Below are positions 50,577-59,401 of a stretch of DNA of 64,000 nt, in pieces. Origin of the DNA: Planktosalinus sp963977065 (GTDB lineage Bacteria; Bacteroidota; Bacteroidia; Flavobacteriales; Flavobacteriaceae); the NCBI GenBank assembly GCA_963977065.1, contig CAXBNF010000003.1, positions 1-64,000 of the forward strand, given 5' to 3'. Position numbers and translations under genes: made by a program. The notes under the pieces were generated by a model. It saw only the letters and a program-made list of their open reading frames with translations. It was not told the DNA's origin and did no database searches. The stretch's first letter is position 1. Each line of letters starts with the position of its first letter.

Positions 50577-51293
50577 TTATTTTATATCAAAAATAGAATT
50601 GACTGTTATTGTGCGTTCTACTGTAAAACCTTCGGCAAATTCCACACCTGCTAATCGTCCTAAATCTCTCGCTCTGTATGTGATGCTGTCCTTAAAGTTG
50701 GAACTGCTAATGGGAGTTTCAGGTTCATTTGTTTTTGGATCAAAAAACTGGCTTTCATAAGCCATGACTGCTTCCATTTTCTTTTCCATAAAACCGGTAA
50801 CATCCACAACAAAATGGGGTGTTGTGTTTTTCCACTGGATATAGTGATATACAGCTATGGGTCGCCAGGCTTTTTGTTTATTACCTTCAAAAATGGTTTC
50901 AATCTTTCTCAAACCACTTAAAAAACAAGCATCACTAACGAGCTGGCTTCCTTTAGGATGGTCAATATGCCTGTCATCTGTTGCATTGCAAAATACAATT
51001 TCTGGTCTGAATTTTCTCAGTATTTTAATGACTTCAAGCTGGGAGGCAGTATTATTAACAAAAAAACCATCAGCAAATTCGAGGTTTTTTCTAAAGGTAA
51101 CTCCAAGTATTTCTGCAGCTTTTGCAGCTTCAGTATCTCTAATTTCAGCAGTGCCTCTGGTTCCCAACTCACCTCGGGTCAAATCTAAAATCCCCACTTT
51201 TTTTCCGGCGGCGATTTCTTTGGCAAGTGTAGCCCCGCAACCCAATTCCACATCGTCAGGATGTGCACCTATGGCTAGTATATCTAATTTCAT
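50577..51293 (-). CDS. bshB1: N-acetylglucosaminyl-malate deacetylase, bacillithiol biosynthesis
   Basis: The 238-aa Zn-dependent PIG-L/LmbE-family deacetylase removes the acetyl group from GlcNAc-malate in bacillithiol synthesis. The metal/catalytic motif is AIGAHPDDVELGCGATL (His11, Asp14), with RHIDHPKGSQL providing the third His. LTRGELGTRGTAEIRDTEAAKAAEILGV is characteristic of BshB1. It stands just upstream (in genomic order) of the tRNA-His. Bacillithiol is a low-molecular-weight thiol used in redox and metal homeostasis. Confidence 0.93.
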   Translation of the reverse strand: MKLDILAIGAHPDDVELGCGATLAKEIAAGKKVGILDLTRGELGTRGTAEIRDTEAAKAAEILGVTFRKNLEFADGFFVNNTASQLEVIKILRKFRPEIVFCNATDDRHIDHPKGSQLVSDACFLSGLRKIETIFEGNKQKAWRPIAVYHYIQWKNTTPHFVVDVTGFMEKKMEAVMAYESQFFDPKTNEPETPISSSNFKDSITYRARDLGRLAGVEFAEGFTVERTITVNSIFDIK

Positions 51294-51311
51294 ATTTCTA
51301 ATACCTGCAAA

Positions 51312-51331
51312 CCTGCCTGCCGATAGGTAGG
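51312..51331. repeat. Short imperfect hairpin upstream of bshB1
   Basis: CCTGCCT (51312-51318) and AGGTAGG (51325-51331) form an imperfect inverted repeat. The sequence CCTGCCTGCCGATAGGTAGG is of a type I recall in flavobacterial intergenic regions. It may be a decayed interspersed repeat. Confidence 0.35.
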
Positions 51332-51425
51332 GGCGGTTATCTCGTTAATTGTTTTAATTTTATTATCTCAAATAGGCCATTTCAAATCTATCATTCCAAA
51401 CTGCCTTTTTCAGCCATTTAATTTT

Positions 51426-51450
51426 AGTCCTACGTCATAAGTCCTACGTC
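51426..51450 (+). repeat. Direct repeat of AGTCCTACGTC
   Basis: AGTCCTACGTC occurs at 51426-51436 and 51440-51450, with a 14-nt period. It lies in the 166-nt gap between bshB1 and the trans-sulfuration gene. No function is evident. Confidence 0.6.
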
Positions 51451-51458
51451 TTGCAGTC

Positions 51459-52613
51459 TTACTTACAAGCCTCCAACGCCTGTTCTATATCTGCAATTAA
51501 ATCTTTTTTCTCTTCAATTCCAACTGAAAAACGCAATAAGTTTTCTGAGATGCCTTGTGCAATGCGCTCTTCTTCATTTAATAATGCGTGTGACGTTTCA
51601 CTGGGTAATAGTATTGTGGATTCAACACCTGCCAAACTCATTGAGGATTTGATGAGTTGGAGTTTCTTTATAAATTCTCTTGCATTAATGGATTCTATAA
51701 GCTCAAAGGAAAGCATGCCGCCATAACCCTTCATTTGCTTTTTTGCAATTTCATAATCGGAATGGGATTTTAATCCCGGGTAATAGACTTTTGCAATGTC
51801 TGGATGATTGTTTAGAAATTTTGCCAAACGTTTGGCATTTCGGTTTTGGGCTTTCACGCGAATTCCCATTGTCTTTATACTTCGTTCCAAAAGCCAAACG
51901 GTATAATCGCTCAAGTTTCCTCCAAGATTTTTACCCATGTGAAAAATGCGTTCAATATGTTCCTGAGAAGCCGCCACTGCCCCGGCAAGAATATCGCTGT
52001 GTCCTCCCATATATTTTGTGGCACTGTGAATCACAATATCGATTCCAAAGTCGATTGGGTTTTGATTGACAGGCGAGGCAAAGGTATTATCAATCATGGT
52101 GACAATCCCGTGCTTTTTAGCCAGCTGGGCTACCATTTCAATATCAGTAATGGTCATTAAAGGGTTTGATGGGGTTTCTATGTAAATGACTTTGGTATTT
52201 GATTGTACTTTTTCGGCGAAAGCTTTTTCAGTTAAATTGTCTGTAAATGAATATTGAATTCCAAATTTATCAAACTCTTCAGTCACCAAATTGAAGGTGC
52301 CTCCATAGAGTGTTTTCTGAAGTAAGACGTGGTCTCCTTGCTTTAAAAAGGCGAGGAGAGAAGTGCTGACAGCTGCCATTCCACTTCCAAAAATAAGTGC
52401 GGCATCGGTATTTTCCAAGGCTGCAATTTTTATGGCTAAAGCTTGCTGGTTTGGGGTGTTAAAATAACGTGGATACCGTTTCTCATCTACATCAGTAAAT
52501 GCATAAGAAGTGGACATATAAAGAGGTGAAACAGCGCCTTTGAATTGAGTATCCTCTAGTTCGCCGGTGTGCGTACATATGGTGTTGATACCAGGTTTAG
52601 AAATGTTGCTCAT
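51459..52613 (-). CDS. Trans-sulfuration enzyme (cystathionine gamma-synthase/methionine gamma-lyase family)
   Basis: The 384-aa PLP enzyme of the Cys/Met metabolism family has the PLP Lys in SATKYMGGHSDILAG, the cofactor/substrate Tyr/Arg region AVSPLYMSTSYAF and YPRYFNTPNQQALAIKIAALENTDAALIFGSGMAA, and the C-terminal SLAGVESTILLPSETSHALL. Whether it acts as gamma-synthase, gamma-lyase or sulfhydrylase cannot be determined by eye. The ATG at 52613 (MSNISKPGINTICTHTGE) matches the family start; a longer frame to 52637 is less likely. Confidence 0.88.
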   Translation of the reverse strand: MSNISKPGINTICTHTGELEDTQFKGAVSPLYMSTSYAFTDVDEKRYPRYFNTPNQQALAIKIAALENTDAALIFGSGMAAVSTSLLAFLKQGDHVLLQKTLYGGTFNLVTEEFDKFGIQYSFTDNLTEKAFAEKVQSNTKVIYIETPSNPLMTITDIEMVAQLAKKHGIVTMIDNTFASPVNQNPIDFGIDIVIHSATKYMGGHSDILAGAVAASQEHIERIFHMGKNLGGNLSDYTVWLLERSIKTMGIRVKAQNRNAKRLAKFLNNHPDIAKVYYPGLKSHSDYEIAKKQMKGYGGMLSFELIESINAREFIKKLQLIKSSMSLAGVESTILLPSETSHALLNEEERIAQGISENLLRFSVGIEEKKDLIADIEQALEACK

Positions 52614-52757
52614 TGTTGGTTTTTTAAAGAGTAGCAAGTTACTAAAACTCCTCCTTTTTTGTGGGCATTAACAAAAATATAATCTTTGAATTTTATGAAT
52701 TGAGTATTACAAAGTTCAAAGAAATAAAACAAAGCTTGTTACTTAGACTCATATTTC

Positions 52758-52765
52758 TAACTTTG
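52758..52765 (+). promoter_or_regulatory. Bacteroidota -7 promoter element TAACTTTG
   Basis: TAACTTTG lies 25 nt upstream of the hutI ATG at 52791. Confidence 0.5.
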
Positions 52766-52790
52766 TATTTCCAACCTTCTAATTTTAACC

Positions 52791-54029
52791 ATGACGCATC
52801 TAATCACAAACATCAAAGAATTAATTGGTATTACTTCAAAACCTATTTTGATTGGCGATGAAATGAAAGAACTTCCCACCATTAAAAATGCTTTTTTAGT
52901 AATTGAAGATGGTTTGATTGCAGATTTTGGCTCGATGAATGATGTGCCGTCTAAAGACTATACACAAATAACTGATACAATGAATGCTATGGTTTTACCC
53001 GCTTGGTGTGATTCACATACACATATTGTTTATGCCGGAAACCGCGAACAGGAATTTGTTGACAGAATCAATGGGTTGAGTTATGAGGAAATTGCAAATA
53101 GAGGTGGTGGTATTTTGAATTCTGCAAAAAAACTGCAGGAAACAACAGAAGATGATTTATACCAACAAAGTGCCAGGCGATTGGAAGAAGTGATGCAATT
53201 GGGAACCGGAGCCATTGAAATTAAAAGTGGCTATGGGCTCACTACAGAAGCTGAGCTGAAAATGCTACGCGTCATTAAGCGTTTAAAACAAAACTACCCC
53301 ATAGCAATCAAAGCAACTTTTTTGGGAGCTCATGCTATTCCGTCTAATTTTGCTAAAAAAAGAGACAAATATATTGACTTGCTCATCCAGGAGATGTTAC
53401 CACAAATCGCTTCCGAAGAACTCGCAGATTATATTGATGTTTTTTGTGAGACAGGTTATTTCACTGTTGATGAAACTATCAAAATTATGCAGGCAGGGAA
53501 AGAATTTGGTCTCAAATCAAAGATTCATGTCAATCAGTTTACCGCTATTGGTGGTATAAGAGCTGCTGTTGAAAATGGCGCTTTGAGTGTAGACCATCTT
53601 GAAGTCCTCTTACCCGAAGACATTGAAATCCTTAAAAAAGGAGCAACAATACCTGTAGCTTTACCTTCATGCTCTTATTTTTTAAGTATCCCATACACAC
53701 CGGCACGTGAATTAATAAATGCACAACTTCCTTTGGCATTGGCAACAGATTACAATCCCGGTTCAACACCCAGCGGAAATATGAATTTTGTAGTGGCAAC
53801 GGCCTGTATCAAAATGAAAATGACACCTGAAGAAGCCATCAATGCCGCTACCATCAATGGTGCTGCGGCGATGGAATTGTCTCAAACTCACGGCAGTATT
53901 GCCAAAGGCAAAGTAGCTAATTTAATTTTCACCAAACCCATTCCTTCTTATGGGTTTTTGCCTTATTCTTTTGGGAGCAATCACATTGATAAAGTGATGT
54001 TGCAAGGCAAATTCCTGCGTGGTCATTGA
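52791..54029 (+). CDS. hutI: Imidazolonepropionase
   Basis: The 412-aa amidohydrolase-fold enzyme of histidine degradation opens imidazolone-5-propionate to formiminoglutamate, the substrate of HutG (46702). The metal-binding HTH is in CDSHTHIVYAGNREQEF (His76, His78), followed by KATFLGAHAIPSNF, KIHVNQFTAIGGIRAAVENGALSVDHLEV and LATDYNPGSTPSGNMNFV. The length is normal. Its stop codon falls inside a TCATTGAGCGGAGTCGAAATG sequence that looks like a recurrent flavobacterial repeat. Confidence 0.93.
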   Translation: MTHLITNIKELIGITSKPILIGDEMKELPTIKNAFLVIEDGLIADFGSMNDVPSKDYTQITDTMNAMVLPAWCDSHTHIVYAGNREQEFVDRINGLSYEEIANRGGGILNSAKKLQETTEDDLYQQSARRLEEVMQLGTGAIEIKSGYGLTTEAELKMLRVIKRLKQNYPIAIKATFLGAHAIPSNFAKKRDKYIDLLIQEMLPQIASEELADYIDVFCETGYFTVDETIKIMQAGKEFGLKSKIHVNQFTAIGGIRAAVENGALSVDHLEVLLPEDIEILKKGATIPVALPSCSYFLSIPYTPARELINAQLPLALATDYNPGSTPSGNMNFVVATACIKMKMTPEEAINAATINGAAAMELSQTHGSIAKGKVANLIFTKPIPSYGFLPYSFGSNHIDKVMLQGKFLRGH

Positions 54030-54044
54030 GCGGAGTCGAAATGT
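54022..54044. repeat. Possible interspersed repeat overlapping the hutI stop
   Basis: GGTCATTGAGCGGAGTCGAA is of a form I recall between genes in many Bacteroidota genomes. It includes the stop codon of hutI, so the protein's last residues (Arg-Gly-His) are encoded within it. Further downstream, ATTCGTGCATTAGTGGCATT (54149-54168) is another sequence of this kind. Recognition is from memory. Confidence 0.4.
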
Positions 54045-54171
54045 AGGCAGGAAACCAAAGGTTCAACGTAGTTAATCTCTTGAATAGAAAGATATTAAAC
54101 TCCTTTTGCCATCCCGATAGCTTTCAAGGCATTCATAAAAAGAAAATCATTCGTGCATTAGTGGCATTCTT

Positions 54172-55008
54172 TTACAAATCCCTTTTCTTCACAACCACAT
54201 AAGACAGATAAATAAAAATAATAGTCCAGGCGATTACTATTAAAATGGTTTCCCAGTGCACGGCATAGCTTTTTGTAAAGCCCTCACCCAATTGGGATGC
54301 GGCAGATTTTATGGCTCCAATGCGTGAAAAGGGCTCCACGATAAGATTTGACATAGATTCCAACGGAAAGAATTGAACGATATTCTCAGAGGTATCTGAA
54401 CCTTTAAAGAAACGCCACTTTAACAATCCATAAACGATGTTTTCAAAAATGGACCAAATCAATAAAAATCCAAGTGCAAATGCAGAACGTTTTACTAAAA
54501 CGCCCAAGAATAAACAAAAGGAGAAAAACCCCAAGAGCTTTATAAAATATGCTAATAAGTATTCAAGATTGCTAAAAATGATTCCAACTTCTGTAAAATC
54601 TGAAAAGCTCAATCCCAGAATCATAGAGACGATAAAAACAAAAAGTGTTGATATCAATGCAAAACCGGCTACAGTAATAAATTTTGATAGCACAAATTCC
54701 TTTTTACTCAAACCGTCAATGAGGTTTTGTTTGAGTGTGCGATGACTGTACTCATTGGCCATCATTGAAACAATGACAATAGCCAAAAATATTTTTAGAA
54801 TCGCTGCAATGTAGGTATTAAAATGCCAGATGTAAGGAAAATTGAAAATACCTTGATCTGCAACTCTAAAGTTGATATTTCCAAAATTGAATTCGATGGA
54901 AGCAATCAAAGCAATAAAAGTAATGAGTACAAAATAGACGATGGAGATCACCTTAGCCGATTTATTATATCGCAATTTGTGAAGTTCTATGGATAAAAGA
55001 CGTAACAT
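54172..55008 (-). CDS. ABC transporter permease (ABC-2 type)
   Basis: The 278-aa inner-membrane protein has six predicted helices, with the first at about 17-38, a large segment to helix 2 at about 68-86, then 107-129, 145-168, 175-192 and 252-272. The layout and NEYSHRTLKQNLIDGLSKKEFVLSKF match ABC-2/DrrB-type or NatB-like permeases. It lies 4 nt after the ATPase gene and forms an exporter with it. The substrate is unknown. Confidence 0.88.
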   Translation of the reverse strand: MLRLLSIELHKLRYNKSAKVISIVYFVLITFIALIASIEFNFGNINFRVADQGIFNFPYIWHFNTYIAAILKIFLAIVIVSMMANEYSHRTLKQNLIDGLSKKEFVLSKFITVAGFALISTLFVFIVSMILGLSFSDFTEVGIIFSNLEYLLAYFIKLLGFFSFCLFLGVLVKRSAFALGFLLIWSIFENIVYGLLKWRFFKGSDTSENIVQFFPLESMSNLIVEPFSRIGAIKSAASQLGEGFTKSYAVHWETILIVIAWTIIFIYLSYVVVKKRDL

Positions 55009-55012
55009 ACTT

Positions 55013-55912
55013 TTAGTTTAAGGATTTTGTGAGTTGTAAAAATTGTTCCTCCAGGCTTTCTTTTCGGTGCACCAAATGAGAAAGTGCAATTCCTTTTTCA
55101 AATAGGTATTTATTGAGTTCAGAAGGAGCCATAGGGTTTTTTAAATAGGCAATTAAAAACCCATTTTCTTCTTTAACAGATGCAAAATCGGGGTGACTTT
55201 CCAAAGCTGATTTTAAATGGGTTTGATTTTCGCTTTTAAGCGTAAAAAAACCGTGACTGGCATTCATGCCATCCACAGAGCCGGAATAGAGTTTGACCCC
55301 TTGACGTAAAATAACAACATGTGTACACACTTTTTCTACTTCATCCAGCAGGTGGGAAGCCAACAGAATTGTTGTGCCGTCTGCTGCGATTTTTTTAATA
55401 ATTTCCCTAATTTGATGAATTCCTTGTGGGTCAAGACCATTTGTGGGTTCATCGAGGATTAATATTTCTGGGTCATTCAATAAAGCCGAAGCAATTGCCA
55501 GACGTTGTTTCATCCCCAGTGAAAAAGTACTGAATTTGCTGTTTTTCCTCTCCAGTAAACCCACTAATTCCAGTTTTTCATCAATTTTGTCTTTAGAGAC
55601 TTCTTTTATTTTACAAACCAATTCCAGGTTTTGTGAAGCGGTCATAAAGGGATAAAAGTTGGGTCGTTCAATGATGGCTCCCACTTTTTTAAGTGCATTG
55701 TGAGTAGAATCACTTCCGTCAAACCAGTGAAAGTTACCTTGGGTTTTATTGACCACATTGAGCACCATACCCAAAGTGGTTGATTTTCCGCTTCCATTGG
55801 GACCAAGAATACCATAAACATTGCCTTTTTCAATGGTAAAAGATAAATCCTGAACGGCTTTGATGGGACCAAAATGTTTGGTTAGATTTTCAAGTGTAAG
55901 TATGGTTTCCAA
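55013..55912 (-). CDS. ABC transporter ATP-binding protein
   Basis: The 299-aa ATPase has Walker A GPNGSGKS (37-44), Q-loop region, signature FSLGMKQRLAIASALL, Walker B LILDEPTNGLDPQG and H-loop LASHLLDEVEKV. A C-terminal extension of about 90 residues follows, common in CcmA/NatA-type exporters. It pairs with the permease directly downstream. Confidence 0.93.
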   Translation of the reverse strand: METILTLENLTKHFGPIKAVQDLSFTIEKGNVYGILGPNGSGKSTTLGMVLNVVNKTQGNFHWFDGSDSTHNALKKVGAIIERPNFYPFMTASQNLELVCKIKEVSKDKIDEKLELVGLLERKNSKFSTFSLGMKQRLAIASALLNDPEILILDEPTNGLDPQGIHQIREIIKKIAADGTTILLASHLLDEVEKVCTHVVILRQGVKLYSGSVDGMNASHGFFTLKSENQTHLKSALESHPDFASVKEENGFLIAYLKNPMAPSELNKYLFEKGIALSHLVHRKESLEEQFLQLTKSLN

Positions 55913-56026
55913 AATGGATTAATTTTAAGGTTTGTTTGTATATGACTTTATTTCTTTTATATTGTTACATTAATTTCAAACGAGTTCAACAATAAAGATA
56001 CTGTTTTTGAACACAATCAAAATCTA

Positions 56027-57106
56027 ATGGAAGAAAAGTTAATGTCAAAAAAGAAACCTTCCTTTCCTGTAAAGGATTTTCTTTTTCAATATTTAAAAAG
56101 ATACAACCGTGATATGACCATTCCGGTATTTTATGACGATTTACTTCGTTTTACAGGGTCTGTAGCAGTGTATGACAAGAATGATGAAGATACCTTGTGG
56201 GTGAGCGTCTATTTTTCTGACTCTGAGCGCGAGGAATTGGTTCACAATCTAAAACAAGTGTATACCATCCTTTTTTCAGATGGGGGTGATGATGTTACAG
56301 AGTTTTTAAGCGTTGACGCTATTGACTACTGTACTTTTGGAAACTCAAAACCCTTTCGCATAAAAATAAGAAATATACTCAATGACAACTATACTTATTT
56401 TTATATCAAAAGAGCCGATGCCTCCCGTATTTATGGACTTGAACTCGAGCATGCATTGTCACCAAACAGAATCAATTTTGTAGTACACGGTGATACCTTG
56501 ATTGAAGAACATATAGCCGGAATTCCCGGAGATGTGTTTATCGAAAATGAACTCGATAGCCTTGATGCCTATGGAAAAACCCAGATCGCCAAAGAATTTG
56601 TAAAATTCAATGAACGCTGTATGATGCTTTTGCTGGGAGATATGCGTTCATACAATTATGTCATTGTACCAACTCACGATTTTGATCATGTAAAATATAA
56701 GATTCGGGCCATCGACTTTGATCAGCAATGTTATGAAGGAAACTTGAAAGTCTATCGACCTCAGTTTTTTAAAGAAAATTATAAAATGGTTGATTTAGTG
56801 GCATCTAAACTACACGAAACCTCTATTGAACAATACCGTAAAGAAGAACGTTCCTTGCTGGCAAAAAGGATTATCTCTTCTCAAAGCCGTTTGAGATTAT
56901 TAATAAGGTGTATGATGAAAGATCAAATTTCGTCCACTTCAAACCTCAAAGAACTACGCACTCAACTTTATGAATTGACATATGATATGAAGTTTAAGCG
57001 CTGTAAGTCAATGGGGCAAATTGTTAAAACAGCCCTTGAATTTATCAAACGAAATTATGAAACCGTAAACACAAAAAAAGTGGCAGAAATTAAAGCGATG
57101 CAGTAA
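56027..57106 (+). CDS. Conserved protein of unknown function
   Basis: The 359-aa predicted cytoplasmic protein shows no signal peptide or membrane helix. Sequence seen: KKKPSFPVKDFLFQYLKRYNRDMTIPVFYDDLLRF, LWVSVYFSDSEREELVHNLKQVY, VDAIDYCTFGNSKPFRIKIRN, KIRAIDFDQQCYEGNLKVYRPQFFKENYKMVDLVASKL and a helical C-terminus. The AIDFDQQ motif and its context recall kinase-like folds, but this is weak. It abuts the convergent NdpA-like gene with no gap (stops at 57106 and 57107). Confidence 0.75.
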   Translation: MEEKLMSKKKPSFPVKDFLFQYLKRYNRDMTIPVFYDDLLRFTGSVAVYDKNDEDTLWVSVYFSDSEREELVHNLKQVYTILFSDGGDDVTEFLSVDAIDYCTFGNSKPFRIKIRNILNDNYTYFYIKRADASRIYGLELEHALSPNRINFVVHGDTLIEEHIAGIPGDVFIENELDSLDAYGKTQIAKEFVKFNERCMMLLLGDMRSYNYVIVPTHDFDHVKYKIRAIDFDQQCYEGNLKVYRPQFFKENYKMVDLVASKLHETSIEQYRKEERSLLAKRIISSQSRLRLLIRCMMKDQISSTSNLKELRTQLYELTYDMKFKRCKSMGQIVKTALEFIKRNYETVNTKKVAEIKAMQ

Positions 57107-58165
57107 TTATGTTTTTTGCTCTTTGTTAAAATAAACCAGATAATAATACATCTGTTTTTCTTCGTCCCAACCTTTTTCGATAAACCGTTCAGCAGATTCC
57201 GGATTGATAAAATCCATTTTGATTTGGATATTGGTGTCCAGATTAATCACATTTTTAATTGATTTTCTTGCTGCGGTCACTGCATTATTAGCAATAGGAA
57301 AATTAGAAATATCCTCAATATGGTATTTAGGCGCTTTTTCTTGTTTATAGTGTCTAAACTCAGGATGCAAGTCTGGGTTATCAATGACTTCATTCATAAA
57401 GTTTGTTTCCTCAAATTCATCATTTTTTGCAAAATAGTTGACACTGCGATTCATAAACATGACCTCTTGTTGCTTATCCTCAGAAGGTAGCACCACATCA
57501 CGGGCAAAATCCTGGCAAAACTTTAGGTATTTTTTAGTGTAGAAAATTTCGTCTTCAAAAAGTGAAACGCCCAGAAAACTTTCTAACCAATATTTAGTGT
57601 CATATTTGTTTGAGTCAATGGAAAGTATTTTATAACCTTCTTCTTTTTTGGTGTTAAAAATCAAACAACCTTTGTCGAGTTTATTCAAATTAATTCCTTG
57701 TTGGAGGATGAGGTCCAGCTGATTTTCTTTTTCCTCAAAAAGCAGGAAATCCTGTTTGATTTCAGATTTAAAAATACCAATACCATCCACTTTTTCATTG
57801 TCAATCTGCATATTCTCCAAATAAGCTACATACACCTCGCCACTTTTTATGTGGGGATGTTGAGATTGTTCAAAAAGGTGTTTTGTAATTTCCAGACTCA
57901 ACACGTGTGCCTCGTCCGGGTTGTCAAATAATTTTGAAACCAGATTAAATAATGGATGAAACTCCAAATCCTGCTCGTGTGAAAACTGATAATAACTTTC
58001 CTCCTTGTCCCTGAAAGGTTTGAAGAAAAACTCTTTAATTAATGGTGTTAACTCGTCATCCAGTTTGTATGGACTTTGTGATAAAATTACAGATTCATTT
58101 CTGCTTTTGTTTCCCACTTTGTGAATGGAAAGCGATTCGATTTGGGTATTGTATAAATTAATCAT
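57107..58165 (-). CDS. Nucleoid-associated protein, NdpA/YejK-like
   Basis: The 352-aa protein has the NdpA/YejK pattern, including IESLSIHKVGNKSRNE, a helical FFFKPF...YYQF region, HIKSGEVYVAYLENM, GIGIFKSE, and RSVNYFAKNDEFEETNF near the C-terminus. The YejK family binds the nucleoid. Its stop codon abuts that of the convergent 359-aa protein gene. Confidence 0.8.
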   Translation of the reverse strand: MINLYNTQIESLSIHKVGNKSRNESVILSQSPYKLDDELTPLIKEFFFKPFRDKEESYYQFSHEQDLEFHPLFNLVSKLFDNPDEAHVLSLEITKHLFEQSQHPHIKSGEVYVAYLENMQIDNEKVDGIGIFKSEIKQDFLLFEEKENQLDLILQQGINLNKLDKGCLIFNTKKEEGYKILSIDSNKYDTKYWLESFLGVSLFEDEIFYTKKYLKFCQDFARDVVLPSEDKQQEVMFMNRSVNYFAKNDEFEETNFMNEVIDNPDLHPEFRHYKQEKAPKYHIEDISNFPIANNAVTAARKSIKNVINLDTNIQIKMDFINPESAERFIEKGWDEEKQMYYYLVYFNKEQKT

Positions 58166-58341
58166 TTGGAGGTAATTCTTTGATTATGTGTGCTCTGAAA
58201 GTCAGATAGCCACTGAATTTGAAAAGTTTAAAAATAGTATATTTTAATTGGGTTCAAAGGATTTAAGTTTTTATTTATTAACCATTTTTGTTTAATTTCT
58301 TAATTTTATTGTAAAACAATTTTCTATTCAAAAAAATCAAA

Positions 58342-58349
58342 TATATTTG
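58342..58349 (+). promoter_or_regulatory. Promoter of the his operon, -7 element TATATTTG
   Basis: TATATTTG matches TAnnTTTG and ends 19 nt upstream of the leader peptide ATG at 58369. Transcription would begin at about 58355, giving a short leader before the attenuator. Confidence 0.65.
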
Positions 58350-58368
58350 CACCATCAATATTCAAGAA

Positions 58369-58422
58369 ATGAATTTCATCACACTACATCACCATCATCA
58401 TTCTGGCCAACAGGCGAGCTGA
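58369..58422 (+). CDS. hisL: Histidine operon leader peptide
   Basis: This 17-codon ORF encodes MNFITLHHHHHSGQQAS, with five consecutive His codons (CAT CAC CAT CAT CAT), and lies between the his promoter and a terminator hairpin. It is the classic sensing peptide for histidinyl-tRNA supply: ribosome stalling at the His run would alter the folding of the following RNA. It is too short for ordinary ORF listing. No Shine-Dalgarno is evident, as is usual in Bacteroidota. Confidence 0.88.
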   Translation: MNFITLHHHHHSGQQAS

Positions 58423-58453
58423 TGATTCTATGTAGCGATTGTACATAAAATTT

Positions 58454-58486
58454 AAAACCCGTCTGAGTATCTCTGACGGGTTTTTT
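58454..58486 (+). terminator. Attenuator terminator of the his operon
   Basis: AAAACCCGTC (58454-58463) and GACGGGTTTT (58475-58484) form a 10-bp stem, with an inner GAG/CTC extension, followed by T residues. Upstream, ATGTAG (58430-58435) can pair either with CTACAT (58384-58389), which overlaps the start of the His codon region, or as TATGTA with TACATA (58442-58447). These alternative pairings are the expected switch elements; the second stops 7 nt before the terminator stem, so how it blocks termination is not settled. Confidence 0.85.
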
Positions 58487-58530
58487 CATTATTTCCTTTT
58501 GGTTTTACTCAGACACAAAAAAAAAAGAAA

Positions 58531-59388
58531 ATGAGTAAACTAAAAATTGCCATCCAAAAAAGTGGTCGCTTGAGTGAAAAATCCATCAAGCTCATTCAGG
58601 AGTGTGGAATCAAGATTTCAAACGGCGAACGTAAACTAAAAGCCGAGTCCTCAAATTTTCCTATTGAAATTCTCTTTTTGCGTGACGATGACATCCCTCA
58701 GTATGTGGAACAAGGCGTTGCAGACATTGGAATTCTCGGCGAAAATGAAGTCTTGGAAAAGGACAAAAAAGTAACCGTTATTTCCAAATTGGGTTTTGCC
58801 AACTGCAAAATGTCACTTGCCATTCCAAAAGATGAAACCTATACAGATAGTTACTATTTTTCCGGAAAGCGCATAGCCACTTCCTATCCGAACATTCTTC
58901 AAAAGTATTTTGATGCTAAAAAAATTAGGGTAGAAATTGAAGAGATTGGCGGCAGTGTTGAAATCGCTACAGGAATTGGCCTCGCTGATGCTGTATTTGA
59001 TATCGTAAGCACCGGAAGTACCCTTTTAATGAATGGGCTCAAGGAAGTGGAAGTGGTTACAAAAAGTGAAGCGGTACTTATCTCAAACACCAAATTAACT
59101 AATGAAAAACAAGAAATATTAGACCGCCTTCTCTTCAGAATCAATGCCGTTAAAAACGGAACCGATAACAAATATATACTTCTTAACTGCCCTGTTAAAG
59201 CCCTCAATCAAATCACAAAGTTAATACCCGGAATGAAATCACCCACCATTTTACCACTGGCTAATAAGGAATGGTGCAGTTTACATTCAGTGGTAAAAGA
59301 AGATGAATTCTGGGATGTCATAGACCAGTTGAAAGCCCACGGTGCAGAAGGGATTCTTGTCGTACCTATTGAAAAAATGGTTCTTTAA
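58531..59388 (+). CDS. hisG: ATP phosphoribosyltransferase (long form)
   Basis: This enzyme catalyses the first, feedback-regulated step of histidine synthesis, condensing ATP and PRPP. The 285-aa length and C-terminal domain (about 210-285: MKSPTILPLANKEWCSLHSVVKEDEFWDVIDQLKAHGAEGILVVPIEKMVL) show the long form, with an ACT-like regulatory domain that binds histidine, so no HisZ is needed. Catalytic parts: KIAIQKSGRLSEKS, ADIGILGENEV and the PRPP-binding DAVFDIVSTGSTLLMNGL. It is the first gene of the operon. Confidence 0.97.
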   Translation: MSKLKIAIQKSGRLSEKSIKLIQECGIKISNGERKLKAESSNFPIEILFLRDDDIPQYVEQGVADIGILGENEVLEKDKKVTVISKLGFANCKMSLAIPKDETYTDSYYFSGKRIATSYPNILQKYFDAKKIRVEIEEIGGSVEIATGIGLADAVFDIVSTGSTLLMNGLKEVEVVTKSEAVLISNTKLTNEKQEILDRLLFRINAVKNGTDNKYILLNCPVKALNQITKLIPGMKSPTILPLANKEWCSLHSVVKEDEFWDVIDQLKAHGAEGILVVPIEKMVL

Positions 59389-59401
59389 TACAATTATAAA
59401 A

